From assembly GCA_964463485.1 (NCBI GenBank), contig CAYXDO010000229.1, positions 1-14,416 on the forward strand: a stretch of 14,416 nt of DNA. The letters run 5' to 3'. The position numbers were made by a program, and so were the translations under genes. The stretch's first letter is position 1. Each line of letters starts with the position of its first letter. The DNA is from CAYXDO01 sp964463485. Its GTDB lineage: Bacteria; Myxococcota; Kuafuiibacteriia; Kuafuiibacteriales; Kuafuiibacteriaceae. Positions 1 through 6,791 of this stretch are shown piece by piece. Below the pieces are notes generated by a model. It was not told the origin of the DNA. It worked only from the letters and a program-made list of their open reading frames with translations, and made no database searches.

Positions 1-325
1 CGACAGACGCCGCGCCCGGACCTCTTGCGACCTCTCTCAGCGCCGAGATGCAATCGGGTGCGCGACCGACCTGCGGCGATTCAGCTCAACCTCCGTATGA
101 ACCACGGAGAGCACAGAGAAGGAACACGGAGAGCACGAGGACAAAAACCTCTGTGTTCTCGGCGTCCCTGCTCTGTGTCCTCTGTGGTTTGCCCAGCGCC
201 GAGCGATGATCGTCGATCTATCGCGCAACATGGTCGTGCACCCGATGCAATCCCTGTTGACCAGCTCCGAGTCCCCGCGTAACCACTCCGTATGCAAATA
301 CTCCCACCGGGAATCTCGTTCACCA
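1..325. repeat. 325-bp terminal direct repeat, left copy
   Basis: Identical base for base to 14092-14416. It covers intergenic sequence, the 92-bp palindrome and the first 34 bases of the gene starting at 292. The simplest reading is that the window runs once around a 14,091-bp circle and overlaps itself. A linear stretch between two genuine repeat copies, or an assembly overlap, would look the same. Confidence 0.97.
99..190. repeat. 92-bp imperfect palindrome (dispersed ACAGAG-type repeat)
   Basis: The left arm, beginning GAACCACGGAGAGCACAGAG, pairs with the right arm, ending CTCTGTGTCCTCTGTGGTTT, at roughly 33 of 42 positions, giving a long hairpin on either strand. The CACAGAGAACACAGAG-like core is a type of extragenic palindromic repeat I know from many planctomycete, myxobacterial and other genomes. 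It gives rise to spurious reading frames on both strands, so I do not call a gene here. Its role is unknown. Confidence 0.75.
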
Positions 326-1002
326 CGTACGCCCGAGACGTGACCTACCTCGAGGCGCGGCTCCTGGCGTACGCCACCACGAAAGCCTTCGCCGGACCCG
401 TGACGTCACTGGTCCACCGAGGGGAAGATCTTCGGCGACGAGACGGGGACACCCGCCGCACGCTCACCCACGCCCAGGCCGCGGCGGACGTGGCCGACGC
501 CGAGATCGACGACGCGCTCACCGTGCTCCACGCCGATCTGCACTCTGAAGTCGTCGGCGACCGAAAATCCGAGACTTTCAAACGCGTCTTCCCCGCCGCG
601 CTGAGTGACACGATCAAATACGCGCTCGAGACTCAGCTCGAGGTCCTCGAGGACGTCATCAAGCACCTGAAGGACGTCGCGGTGAGCGAGGCGCTACGCG
701 ACAAACACCTCGGAAGGCTCGAGGAGCTGCTCGCGAAAGGGAACGCCGCCCAGCGAGTCCTCGATGAGGCCGAGGAGCAGCGATTTCAACTCAGCCGCGC
801 GCTGCGACGTTTCAAGACCGACGCCAACGCGGTTCGCGCCGCGGTGCATGGGTCCCTGGTGGCCATCGGACCGTGGGGATCGAGGAATCGATTCTGGGCA
901 GACCGCTATTTTCGAAAATACACCAAGAAACAGTTGAAGACTGTGGTCGACGAAGGCGAGGCCACCGAGGTCGACGACGAGTCCGAATCCGACGAGTCCT
1001 GA
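292..1002 (+). CDS. Unknown helical protein with acidic C-terminus
   Basis: A 236-residue protein that I do not recognise. It is rich in Ala, Glu, Leu and Arg and should be almost entirely helical. Residues about 95-175 have heptad-like stretches suggesting a coiled coil. Residues about 196-215 are aromatic and basic (RNRFWADRYFRKY), and the last 20 residues are strongly acidic (VDDESESDES). There is no signal peptide, membrane segment or catalytic motif. The ATG at 292 follows directly after the terminal repeat's intergenic part, with no clear Shine-Dalgarno sequence. Third-position GC is high and the frame is long and clean, so I judge it real. If the sequence is circular, its upstream neighbour is the membrane-anchored gene at 13312-13776, read divergently, with the palindrome between them. 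It might be a structural or coiled-coil partner protein, but no function can be assigned. Confidence 0.75.
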   Translation: MQILPPGISFTTYARDVTYLEARLLAYATTKAFAGPVTSLVHRGEDLRRRDGDTRRTLTHAQAAADVADAEIDDALTVLHADLHSEVVGDRKSETFKRVFPAALSDTIKYALETQLEVLEDVIKHLKDVAVSEALRDKHLGRLEELLAKGNAAQRVLDEAEEQRFQLSRALRRFKTDANAVRAAVHGSLVAIGPWGSRNRFWADRYFRKYTKKQLKTVVDEGEATEVDDESESDES

Positions 1003-1393
1003 GTAGGCGCCGTGCCAATACGAACAGCGGCTCCAGAGCTTGGTTTTGCTGAGAGCTGACCGCTGACGGCCGAACGCTTACGTTGCAGGCCGTGACCCGC
1101 CAGTCCGCAACGAACCCTTTGCACGCCCGCATAGGTTCACTTGGCGCGATTCTTTCGATTCTGACCGGCTCGTGGATCACGCCCTCTCCGGGTCGAGTCC
1201 CCTCGCCTCCGCAGCGAGCACTCTCACGAGAAAGCGAAGGAGCACGTCGACGAATCCCAGTCGCCAAGCGACGAGGCTGATGGGTTGGGGCGCATGACAC
1301 CTGAGGATGAGATGCGAGGAGCTGGTCTCAGAGTATGTCGGCTTCGTCATGTGGCCTCCAAACGGTTGAAGCGCTTTCGATGTCTTGGACGAC
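1003..1393. other. Intergenic region, no gene seen
   Basis: This lies between two convergent genes. Around 1050-1068 it reads GAGAGCTGACCGCTGACGG, resembling short dispersed AGCTGACCGCTGAC-type repeats. A small hairpin (CTCGC and GCGAG arms, 1202-1218) is present without a T-run. Reading frames crossing it on both strands have no recognisable content. Confidence 0.5.
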
Positions 1394-2776
1394 TCAGTGC
1401 TCGAAGTGGTCACGGAGCCTCTTTAGCAAGCTCGTCAGTTGAGCGCCCGACCACGCGTCGTACCTGTCCGCGTTGTCCCTTCCGTTGGGTTGCACCAGCT
1501 GAGGCAGCCACGTCCTGTAGACGCCGGTCGCCGTCAAACGGTTCGGCATGGCGTAGACGGAGCCGGGCCCGCTGATGTCCGGGTGGTCATAGCGACGGTC
1601 ACCCTCCAGACCCATGGCACCGCGTCGGAAGCCCAAGCCTTCGAGCGCAGACATCGGGTCCGTGGGATTGATCGTGTCGGCTACGGGGGTTGCCACGGGA
1701 TCGATCGTGTCGGCCTCGAGAGCCGCCACCGGCTCGGTCGGGTCAATCTCGCATCCATCGTCCGGCAAGGTGCGGGAGGCATTCGCCGGAGCGCCTCCTG
1801 TCAGATGTGCAACGAGGTCCTTCGAAGGAAACTCCTGGTATTCGGGTTTGTCGAGCTCGCGTGCGTAGGATTGGATCATCGCCAGGCGGATACCGTTCCA
1901 AACCGCGACCTGAGCTTCTCCGGCACCCGCGTCGATCGTCTGCCAGCGAGCTCCATCAAAGATCCCCTCGTACGATTTCCAACAGCCCTTGGTGTAGGCG
2001 ACGAACACCGCAGGCCGATGCACCAGGATCATGGACCGGAGAAGGTCGGTTCGGGGACCAAGCCACTGGGCCTCGAAGAGAGCTCGGTTGGCCAGGTAGC
2101 CCGCTATTCCGGAGTGTGCCGAGTACATCCACGCTTGGCGATTCGGGTTGGGCAGCGGAAGTAACTCAGCCAGGAGCGTCTCGCCGTCCCTCCTCCCCCA
2201 ACGGCGGCGCTGGTAGTCCAGGACTGGACCATCGCCATGTTCCTTGCCCTGGAGAGCGAGGAGCAAGCGGATGCAGAAGGCCCAGGTGCTCTGGCGCTGA
2301 CCATCGACAGAATCGAGATGGTCCATCTGACCCCGTCGTTGGTGCGCCTCGTAGAGGTCCTCGACCGCCGCCTCCCGCAGCCAGAGCGAGAGCACGTTCT
2401 GGCCGGAGTTGCTGAAGCCTTCCTCGGCTCCGAGAAACCAATACCCTGCCTTGAGGTTTCCGTAGCCGATTCGGCTCGCGCAGAACCTATCCAACTCGTC
2501 CCGGCCGATGAAAGATGCACGGGGGATGCCCTGCTGAGTAAGGGTCGGCTTGGGGGTCACCGAATCAGGCCCTGCAGTTTTGGGGTTCGCGGGTGAAGAG
2601 GTTGCCGGCACAAGAGGTGGGACTGTTTCCGTCCCTTTATTCTGCTTCGCCTTCCTTTCCGCCTGGCGGGCCTCCTTCAATACCTTGATTCGCTTCTTCT
2701 CGGCCTTCTTGGCCTTGCCGAGCCGGATACGCCGCAACATCCGGGTTCGGTTTTGCTTGCTCTTCGACCGCGCCAT
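1394..2776 (-). CDS. Basic-tailed protein, possible uracil-DNA-glycosylase-like core
   Basis: Starting at the ATG at 2776, which has a GGGAG Shine-Dalgarno 7 bases upstream, the protein has 460 residues. The frame stays open to 2827, but that start lacks a ribosome site. Residues 1-48 are extremely rich in Lys and Arg, like a nucleic-acid-binding tail. Residues 49-85 are Pro/Thr/Ser linker. The core (about 86-330) has YWFLGAEEG at 112-120, ELLPLPNP at 204-211 and FVAYTKGCW at 258-266. These recall a family with G-x-E-E-G, LLPLP and late xxYGK-type motifs whose spacing resembles the uracil-DNA glycosylase fold (motif GxxPG and a later hydrophobic strand). Residues 344-376 hold an acidic pseudo-repeat (DPTEPVAAL, DPVATPVAD, NPTDPMSAL). 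Residues about 380-460 form a C-terminal extension of unknown nature. The gene looks intact. The glycosylase-like reading is inference from motif spacing; a nucleic-acid-acting role is plausible, the enzyme activity is not shown. Confidence 0.75.
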   Translation of the reverse strand: MARSKSKQNRTRMLRRIRLGKAKKAEKKRIKVLKEARQAERKAKQNKGTETVPPLVPATSSPANPKTAGPDSVTPKPTLTQQGIPRASFIGRDELDRFCASRIGYGNLKAGYWFLGAEEGFSNSGQNVLSLWLREAAVEDLYEAHQRRGQMDHLDSVDGQRQSTWAFCIRLLLALQGKEHGDGPVLDYQRRRWGRRDGETLLAELLPLPNPNRQAWMYSAHSGIAGYLANRALFEAQWLGPRTDLLRSMILVHRPAVFVAYTKGCWKSYEGIFDGARWQTIDAGAGEAQVAVWNGIRLAMIQSYARELDKPEYQEFPSKDLVAHLTGGAPANASRTLPDDGCEIDPTEPVAALEADTIDPVATPVADTINPTDPMSALEGLGFRRGAMGLEGDRRYDHPDISGPGSVYAMPNRLTATGVYRTWLPQLVQPNGRDNADRYDAWSGAQLTSLLKRLRDHFEH

Positions 2777-2897
2777 GCCGCTACTCCCAAGTCTTGCTTT
2801 TGAATCCGAGCTGAGCCGCGCTCTCATTCACCGCTCGCTTGATGTGATCCGGTACCTGCGCTTGTCAAACACGTTCTGGCTCAAACTCCGAATATGC

Positions 2898-3008
2898 TCC
2901 GATTTCGAGCAGTACCGGGCGCTGTCCGATTTCGAGCAGTACCGGGCACCGTTCCGATTTGGGGGGTCCGATTTCGAGCAGTACCGGGCACCGTTCCGAT
3001 TTGGGGGC
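2898..3008. repeat. Tandem direct repeats (23-bp core x3, 42-bp unit x2)
   Basis: The 23-base core TCCGATTTCGAGCAG plus TACCGGGC occurs at 2898-2920, 2925-2947 and 2967-2989. The second and third copies are followed by ACCGTTCCGATTTGGGG, making two nearly identical 42-bp units (2925-2966, 2967-3008). Short multiple repeats of this sort with CGAAATCGG (minus strand) are typical of IS21-family element ends. Plasmid iterons are the other possibility. No istA, istB or rep gene is next to them. Confidence 0.7.
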
Positions 3009-3026
3009 AGATCTCGCCATGCGCGC

Positions 3027-3059
3027 AAGGACCTCGTCGATCAGGTCGAGGAGGTCCTT
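3027..3059. other. Hairpin, 9-bp stem
   Basis: AAGGACCTC (3027-3035) and GAGGTCCTT (3051-3059) are exact inverted repeats around a 15-base loop. There is no T-run after it, so it is not a typical terminator. It lies just beside the 42-bp repeats and may belong to the same decayed element. Confidence 0.4.
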
Positions 3060-3610
3060 GCCAGTTCTGGGGCGTTGGGTCCCCCATGGCGTGCTTGACT
3101 GCTTGACCCAGGCCCGGGCATGGCACTCGATGCCGTAGGCGACGGCGAAGGTGAAGGCGATGTGCTCTCGCCGGAATGCACCCGTACTCATCTTGCCCTT
3201 GCTTACTCGCCGAGAGTTGAGCCTGAGTCCCTCGCGGGACGAAGCTAGCTAGCTGCCGGTCTTCGAAAGTACATCAGCGGTCGTAAAAACCGCGCGGAGG
3301 AGTCCGGACTCAGTGTCCATGCCGTGAGGGTGCGCTGTTCGAGCCCCGACAAATCATCGTGCCGAGCGTCGACGCTTCGAGAGGCTAGGCGGACGGAGTC
3401 TTTGAAGAGCGAACGGACTAGGTCACGTTCGGCCAGGGATTCTCGACCTCTCTACCGCTGTCTCCTTCAGTCATCCCCTCATATTGCGCGGAATATGCTG
3501 GCCACAGTGGGTTGCTGCGCGATGAGTTCGCCGAATCGTTTCATCCCAGGCTATTCACGCTTATTCACGCTAGGTTGTGTCGGCTGCGACTTCGTCGGGG
3601 GTCGGGCCAG

Positions 3611-4195
3611 TCACACGCCTTGGCGCCAGGCGGCGTATTCGGCTGACATCCGAGCGGCAAATCGCTCGGCCATTTGTGGCGCGAACAGCTCCGAGTCGAG
3701 GAGGACCCGCGCTGACTCAAAGCCTTCGCGTTTGAGGAGCGCGCGACAACGCGCGACCGGTCCATTCCCTCCGACGAAGCGCTTCGTCTGGACCTCGTTG
3801 TTCTCGACTTGAAACAGAACAATGACATTGAAAGGCGCGCCGAGCGACCGGAATTTCGCGATATCGTTCCGGACGCTTTCGGGATTCACATCGCGACCTT
3901 CGACCTCGATCGCGAGAAACGGGCGACGTGTCTGTCTGCAGGACAGCACGACGTCGATCCGGCCGCGTGCAGGAATACCGCGCCGGACGTACGGGGCGAG
4001 TACCTCGCGCTCTGCGTAGAGCGGCCCCTTGAGAGAGACACGCGTGCAAAGCTCGATCGAGTCGCGCTTCGTGAGTGACGACGGGACGAGAACACCAGAA
4101 GCGGCGGCGTATGCGCCGAGACCTGTGCGAAGAAGGTCGGGTAGCAGCGGGTTGTGCATCAGGCGACCGTACTCCGAATCGAGCTCAGGCTCCAT
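3611..4195 (-). CDS. PD-(D/E)XK-type nuclease-like protein with D-x15-E-x-E site
   Basis: A 194-residue protein. Residues 78-101 show the core of a restriction-endonuclease-like fold: GRID (D81), a beta turn, then a hydrophobic strand FLAIEVEG with E97 and E99. The usual (D/E)xK lysine is replaced by glutamate, as in BamHI, whose active site is D94, E111 and E113, so the spacing fits closely. A following VRNDIAKF helix and the strand NVIVLFQV (residues 123-130) are also usual in this fold. The gene lies 34 bp downstream of the HARE-HTH gene on the same strand, suggesting one transcript. No methyltransferase gene is present anywhere in the window. The ATG at 4195 has no Shine-Dalgarno and sits directly after a run of eight A (on the coding strand). 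It probably cuts or binds DNA; the specific target is unknown. It could instead be an inactive or RNA-directed member of the superfamily. Confidence 0.72.
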   Translation of the reverse strand: MEPELDSEYGRLMHNPLLPDLLRTGLGAYAAASGVLVPSSLTKRDSIELCTRVSLKGPLYAEREVLAPYVRRGIPARGRIDVVLSCRQTRRPFLAIEVEGRDVNPESVRNDIAKFRSLGAPFNVIVLFQVENNEVQTKRFVGGNGPVARCRALLKREGFESARVLLDSELFAPQMAERFAARMSAEYAAWRQGV

Positions 4196-4196
4196 A

Positions 4197-4204
4197 TTTT
4201 TTTT
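4197..4204. other. Eight-base homopolymer just before a start codon
   Basis: T8 on the plus strand, read as A8 two bases ahead of the nuclease-like ATG. A second ATG at 4215-4213, preceded by GGGTCC, is out of frame by one base. One added A would fuse it to the nuclease frame with a seven-residue extension. Such runs can slip, but nothing here shows that this one does. Confidence 0.3.
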
Positions 4205-4229
4205 GTAATTCGCATACGGACCCAGAATC

Positions 4230-4958
4230 CTATGGAATCCCTTCCTCTTCGAGCGCGTCGAGCAACTCGATGAGCGCGGGCCCTTCCCACTGCAGGTAGC
4301 CCTTTGTATCGACGCCGCTCGACTCCGCGAGGGTGTTCAACCGCTCAGAGAACGGACCGTTGGCGTCCAGGCGGCAGCCTGTTGCCCGCTTTTCGTGCGC
4401 GTAGAACCGCGCGTCCCGTCCCGCCGCCCGAAGCAAGACGTATGCACCGGTGTTGCTCACTGGATCGAAGCCGAGGCTCACGAGCCGCTCGATGGTCTGC
4501 TCCCGATCGATGTACCGGACCGGCGGCGGGCGGCGCCGCTCCCGAACTGTGCTCACGGGCCCATTCCTCGACACTTCCAGCTCGTTCCTGATCTCCTCAA
4601 GCACGCTCCGCGCCGCGCCATACTCGCAATCCGCAGCCTCGAGCTCCGCCCTCGCCGCATCGAGCCTGGCTTTCGCTGCCCTAAAACGGGCGATCGGATC
4701 GGATGTCGCGGGATCTCGGGCGCGGTCAGCCGCGTCGCTCTGCTCTCGCAGGGCGTACGTCGCGAGGCTCACCCTGACGAAGCGCGACCGATCGCCGGTC
4801 CGAAGATCGTTGCCGATCGTCGTGTTCACGTTGCCTGACGGGTGCTGGCCGGCGCTGCTCACGAGCTGGCGCTCGATGATCCGCTTCGCGATATCGGTGT
4901 AATGCAGAGGCTTCCCAGCGGCTCTCAGGACCTCCTCGATCGCATCGATCCACTGCAT
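4230..4958 (-). CDS. HARE-HTH domain protein
   Basis: A 242-residue protein. Residues 3-72 are a clear HARE-HTH winged-helix domain: WIDAIEEVLRAAGKPLHYTD, then IAKRIIERQLV, a TTIGNDLR helix and the closing RFVRVSLATYALRE. This domain (named for HB1, ASXL and restriction endonucleases; also in RNA polymerase delta subunit) was proposed by comparative genomics to read DNA, often modified DNA, in restriction and chromatin proteins. Residues about 88-130 are a predicted coiled coil rich in Ala, Glu and Arg. Residues about 149-242 form a separate globular C-terminal region (RFYAHEKRATGC, LQWEGPALIELLDALEEEG) that I do not recognise. It lies upstream of, and in line with, the nuclease-like gene at 3611-4195, so it likely supplies DNA recognition for that nuclease. 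The start at 4958 has only a weak ribosome site. An AT-rich patch at 4990-5010 may hold the promoter. Confidence 0.82.
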   Translation of the reverse strand: MQWIDAIEEVLRAAGKPLHYTDIAKRIIERQLVSSAGQHPSGNVNTTIGNDLRTGDRSRFVRVSLATYALREQSDAADRARDPATSDPIARFRAAKARLDAARAELEAADCEYGAARSVLEEIRNELEVSRNGPVSTVRERRRPPPVRYIDREQTIERLVSLGFDPVSNTGAYVLLRAAGRDARFYAHEKRATGCRLDANGPFSERLNTLAESSGVDTKGYLQWEGPALIELLDALEEEGIP

Positions 4959-5749
4959 CGACCGGTATCTTGCCGCGGTCCGGAGAGTTCTTCAATATAA
5001 AAAATCACCTTGTTCACGTGCGCGGTCAGTCAAGACATGAGGCGCAGCGTACGAACGAAGCCCGGCCCCACCAGTGGCCGCGCGATTCACGCGGTCGAGG
5101 AAGCGCGCGGGCCGGCTTCGCGGCTGCCTTTCAGCCGCTCCCCGACTCGTCGTCCTCGGGGGACCGACTCAGCGGCCGCGCCGTGGCCGGGTCAAGTCGC
5201 AGTCACGAGGAGCGCCCTAGCGACGCCCTCGGCGAACGCTCCTTCTCCGAAGTGCGCTTCGCTCTTCGTTACCGGCGGATGGCGATTGCGACGGAGCGTC
5301 CACACATGCTCCGGCGCACGGCTAAGCCCGCGAGAGTCAAGGGGCGCGCAGCGCCGAGCGAAAGTCGCTTGCCCTTGACTCCGTGGGTTGCCGTGCGAGC
5401 AACCTCCATCCATCCACTTCGGCAATCTCCATCCGACGTCTTCTCCTCGGATCGGCGGTCGATGCCAAGGCGGTTGCGACCGCGCTCGGCGGTCAACTTC
5501 GCCTCAACCCGAACATCGAAGACCTCGAGCTTCATCACGAAGTCGTCGACGTCCTGTGGAGCATCCTCGTTGGCGGCCTGGATTTCTCCAGGCTGAAAGA
5601 CGAAGGAGGCCATTTTCCATCTGATGACTTTGGGCCCGCCACCGGTCCGGCTGCTGTCCTTCGGCCCTCGCGTTCACCGTAGGCGGTATGACAGCGGGCG
5701 CGAGCGTGGGGTGCGTAGCTGAGCTCGGGTGTGCGACCGAGAGCTTCAT
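4959..5749. other. Stretch without a recognisable gene
   Basis: 4990-5010 is AT-rich (TATATT on the minus strand) and probably carries the promoter of the HARE-HTH gene. From about 5050 to 5700 several overlapping frames are open on both strands, none with recognisable domains. The minus-strand frame 5613-5269 begins with a protein-like stretch (DDFVMKLEVFDVRVEAKL), but the complementary frame from 5383 is equally plausible. I regard this as decayed or non-coding mobile-element sequence. Confidence 0.4.
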
Positions 5750-6075
5750 CGGCACAGCTCTGTTCGGGACGATGTCCTTGCGCCACTTGGAGCTTCCCGC
5801 GAGCACGCCCGAGTACACACGGTTTGGTTCCGAAAAGGCGGAGGAACGAGCCAACTCAGGCGTCGCACGAGCGCAAGCGGTTCGAGCACCGCGTGGGTGG
5901 CGCCGGACCTGCTGGGGCTCTTGAGCTCGAGCGCGATTGTTCCGTCGTCGAACTCCTCGAGCTGATCATGTGCGAGCGGCGGCCGGAGCACGTACTTATA
6001 AAGTCGCAGTCTCGCGTCGCGATCGAGCGCCGCGACCCGAACCTTCGCATGCACGCTGAGTAACCGTCCGGCGGA
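5750..6075 (-). pseudogene. IS91-family (Y2-type) transposase fragment, frameshifted
   Basis: The minus-strand frame reads SVHAKVRVAALDRD, KYVLRPPLAHDQLE, then SGATHAVLEPLALVRRL and LVPPP. These are the ordered motifs of the C-terminal half of IS91/IS801-type transposases (typically LHAxVRVxARDR, CRYxLRPPLA, DGTTHxxFEPLEL, LVPPP, RYHGVLAPxxxWR). At about 5820 the frame shifts by one base: the next expected motif appears in the neighbouring frame as RVYSGVLAGSSKWRKDIVP. The N-terminal half with the catalytic tyrosines is absent, and the sequence stops near 6080-6120, just before the IS66 tnpA fragment on the other strand. This is a dead relic, and I am fairly sure of the family. Confidence 0.75.
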
Positions 6076-6147
6076 CCCAGGTTTGACGGCAACCGGCTCG
6101 GGGACCGAGTTTCGGGGGCATGTCGGAATCATATTGGAGCACCAAAG

Positions 6148-6411
6148 ATGCGTGAGTGGCGAGCGTCGGGCCTGTCGCTGAGTGAATTTGCGGAGGCCAC
6201 GGGACAGTCGCGAGACCGGCTCGAACGATGGAAGAAGCGGCTTGAGCAGGAGTCGGTCCCGGTGCTGCCGGTCCGCGTCGTTTCCAGGCCGACGTCGAGC
6301 TCAGACTTAAGGGTCGTCCTCGAAGGTGGTCGACGGGTTGTCGTTCGTGCCGGATTCGACGGAGGAGTGCTGCTCCGTCTGTTGGAGACGCTGGAGTCTT
6401 TGTCATGCTGA
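6148..6411 (+). pseudogene. tnpA: IS66-family TnpA accessory protein, 5'-damaged
   Basis: An 87-residue frame starting EWRASGLSLSEFAEATGQSR, with DRLERWKKRLE (HTH-type helices), then VPVLPVRVV and LRVVLEGGRRVVVRAGFDGG and a closing LLRLLETLESL. These are the hallmarks of IS66 TnpA (OrfA), a small protein required with TnpB and TnpC for IS66 transposition. The ATG at 6148 lies inside the usual first helix. A likely original start is ATG at 6120, giving MSESYWSTKDA, which joins EWRASG after a single-base frameshift at about 6153. The stop overlaps the start of a tnpB remnant exactly as in intact elements. TnpC is absent. It belongs to a different IS66 subgroup from the copy at 12616-13310. Confidence 0.8.
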
Positions 6412-6419
6412 TGCTGTAG
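6405..6419 (+). pseudogene. tnpB: tnpB start remnant (four codons)
   Basis: ATGCTGATGCTGTAG overlaps the tnpA stop in the way usual for IS66 elements, whose TnpB often begins MLML or similar. It ends in TAG after four codons, and the remaining 110 or so residues of TnpB are gone. The break therefore falls right at the fourth or fifth codon. Confidence 0.45.
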
Positions 6420-6791
6420 GATGTCCGGCGGCTCAAGCGGGCCAGGGGGAAGCCGCGCCGACCAAACCGATGATTCGAATGGGAGTCCGAAACAGCAAGG
6501 CCGCTGCCACAAAAGTTTCTCGCCGAACAACCCGACTCGGCCGGACGGTTACTTCGCGAAGGCGATCGGCCTCAATCTCAAAGAGCGCTTTCCGAGACTA
6601 GATTTCACGGTGGTCGGTGGCACGCACTCTGCCGGAAGGACACGATGCGTCCTGGAAGACACCGAGTCCGCGGGGACAACTCGCGCCGTACGGATACCTC
6701 GCCTACGCAGGTAGATGCGGTCGAAACTTCGCAGATCGAGACCCGCCGGAAGCTCAGAAACTCGCCGGTGGCCCTGTCAGACAGATCAAAA
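6420..6791. other. Non-coding or decayed sequence after IS66 tnpA
   Basis: A plus-strand frame (6421-6714) is open, but its product has no recognisable domain. It overlaps an IS66 end-like motif at 6602-6643 that recurs at 13309-13351. I see no terminator for the minus-strand operon ending at 6792. Confidence 0.4.
6602..6643 (-). repeat. IS66-type end-like motif, solo copy
   Basis: On the minus strand it reads GTGTCCTTCCGGCAGAGTGC and continues to GTGAAAT. About 36 of 43 positions match 13351-13309, where the same motif lies immediately upstream of an IS66 tnpA start. Similarity fades beyond the GTGTCC side in both copies, as expected at an element terminus. No tnpA follows here, so it would be a solo end. 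Confidence 0.45.

Larger units (their letters stand above)
2828..3610. other. 783-bp stretch without a convincing gene
   Basis: It holds the tandem repeats at 2898-3008 and a hairpin at 3027-3059. The minus-strand frame 3191-2865 (108 codons) reads through the repeats. Its first 70 residues (AYGIECHARAW, GKDLLDLIDEVLARMA) look protein-like and may be the end of a decayed gene or transposase. I cannot identify it. From 3200 to 3610 I see only unassigned sequence, including AGCTAGCTAGCT at 3245. Confidence 0.45.

Noticed and set aside
37..326. Open frames on both strands across the palindrome
   Set aside because: They are translations of the dispersed palindromic repeat, with frames such as SVLSVVHTE that arise wherever it occurs; no gene support.
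1439..2415. Long plus-strand frames opposite the large minus-strand gene
   Set aside because: High-GC shadow frames. Only the minus-strand product has a ribosome site and coherent motifs.
2898..3008. CRISPR array
   Set aside because: Only two to three units, with no constant unique spacers between repeats and no cas gene.
3320..3395. tRNA-like stretch with GTTCGAGCCCCGAC and a GGAC/GTCC stem
   Set aside because: The supposed T-arm does not pair (T-C and C-C mismatches) and no acceptor or D arm can be folded around it.
5010..5425. Overlapping open frames on both strands near 5010-5425
   Set aside because: None has a recognisable domain, and all are equally open because of high GC; not enough to choose one.
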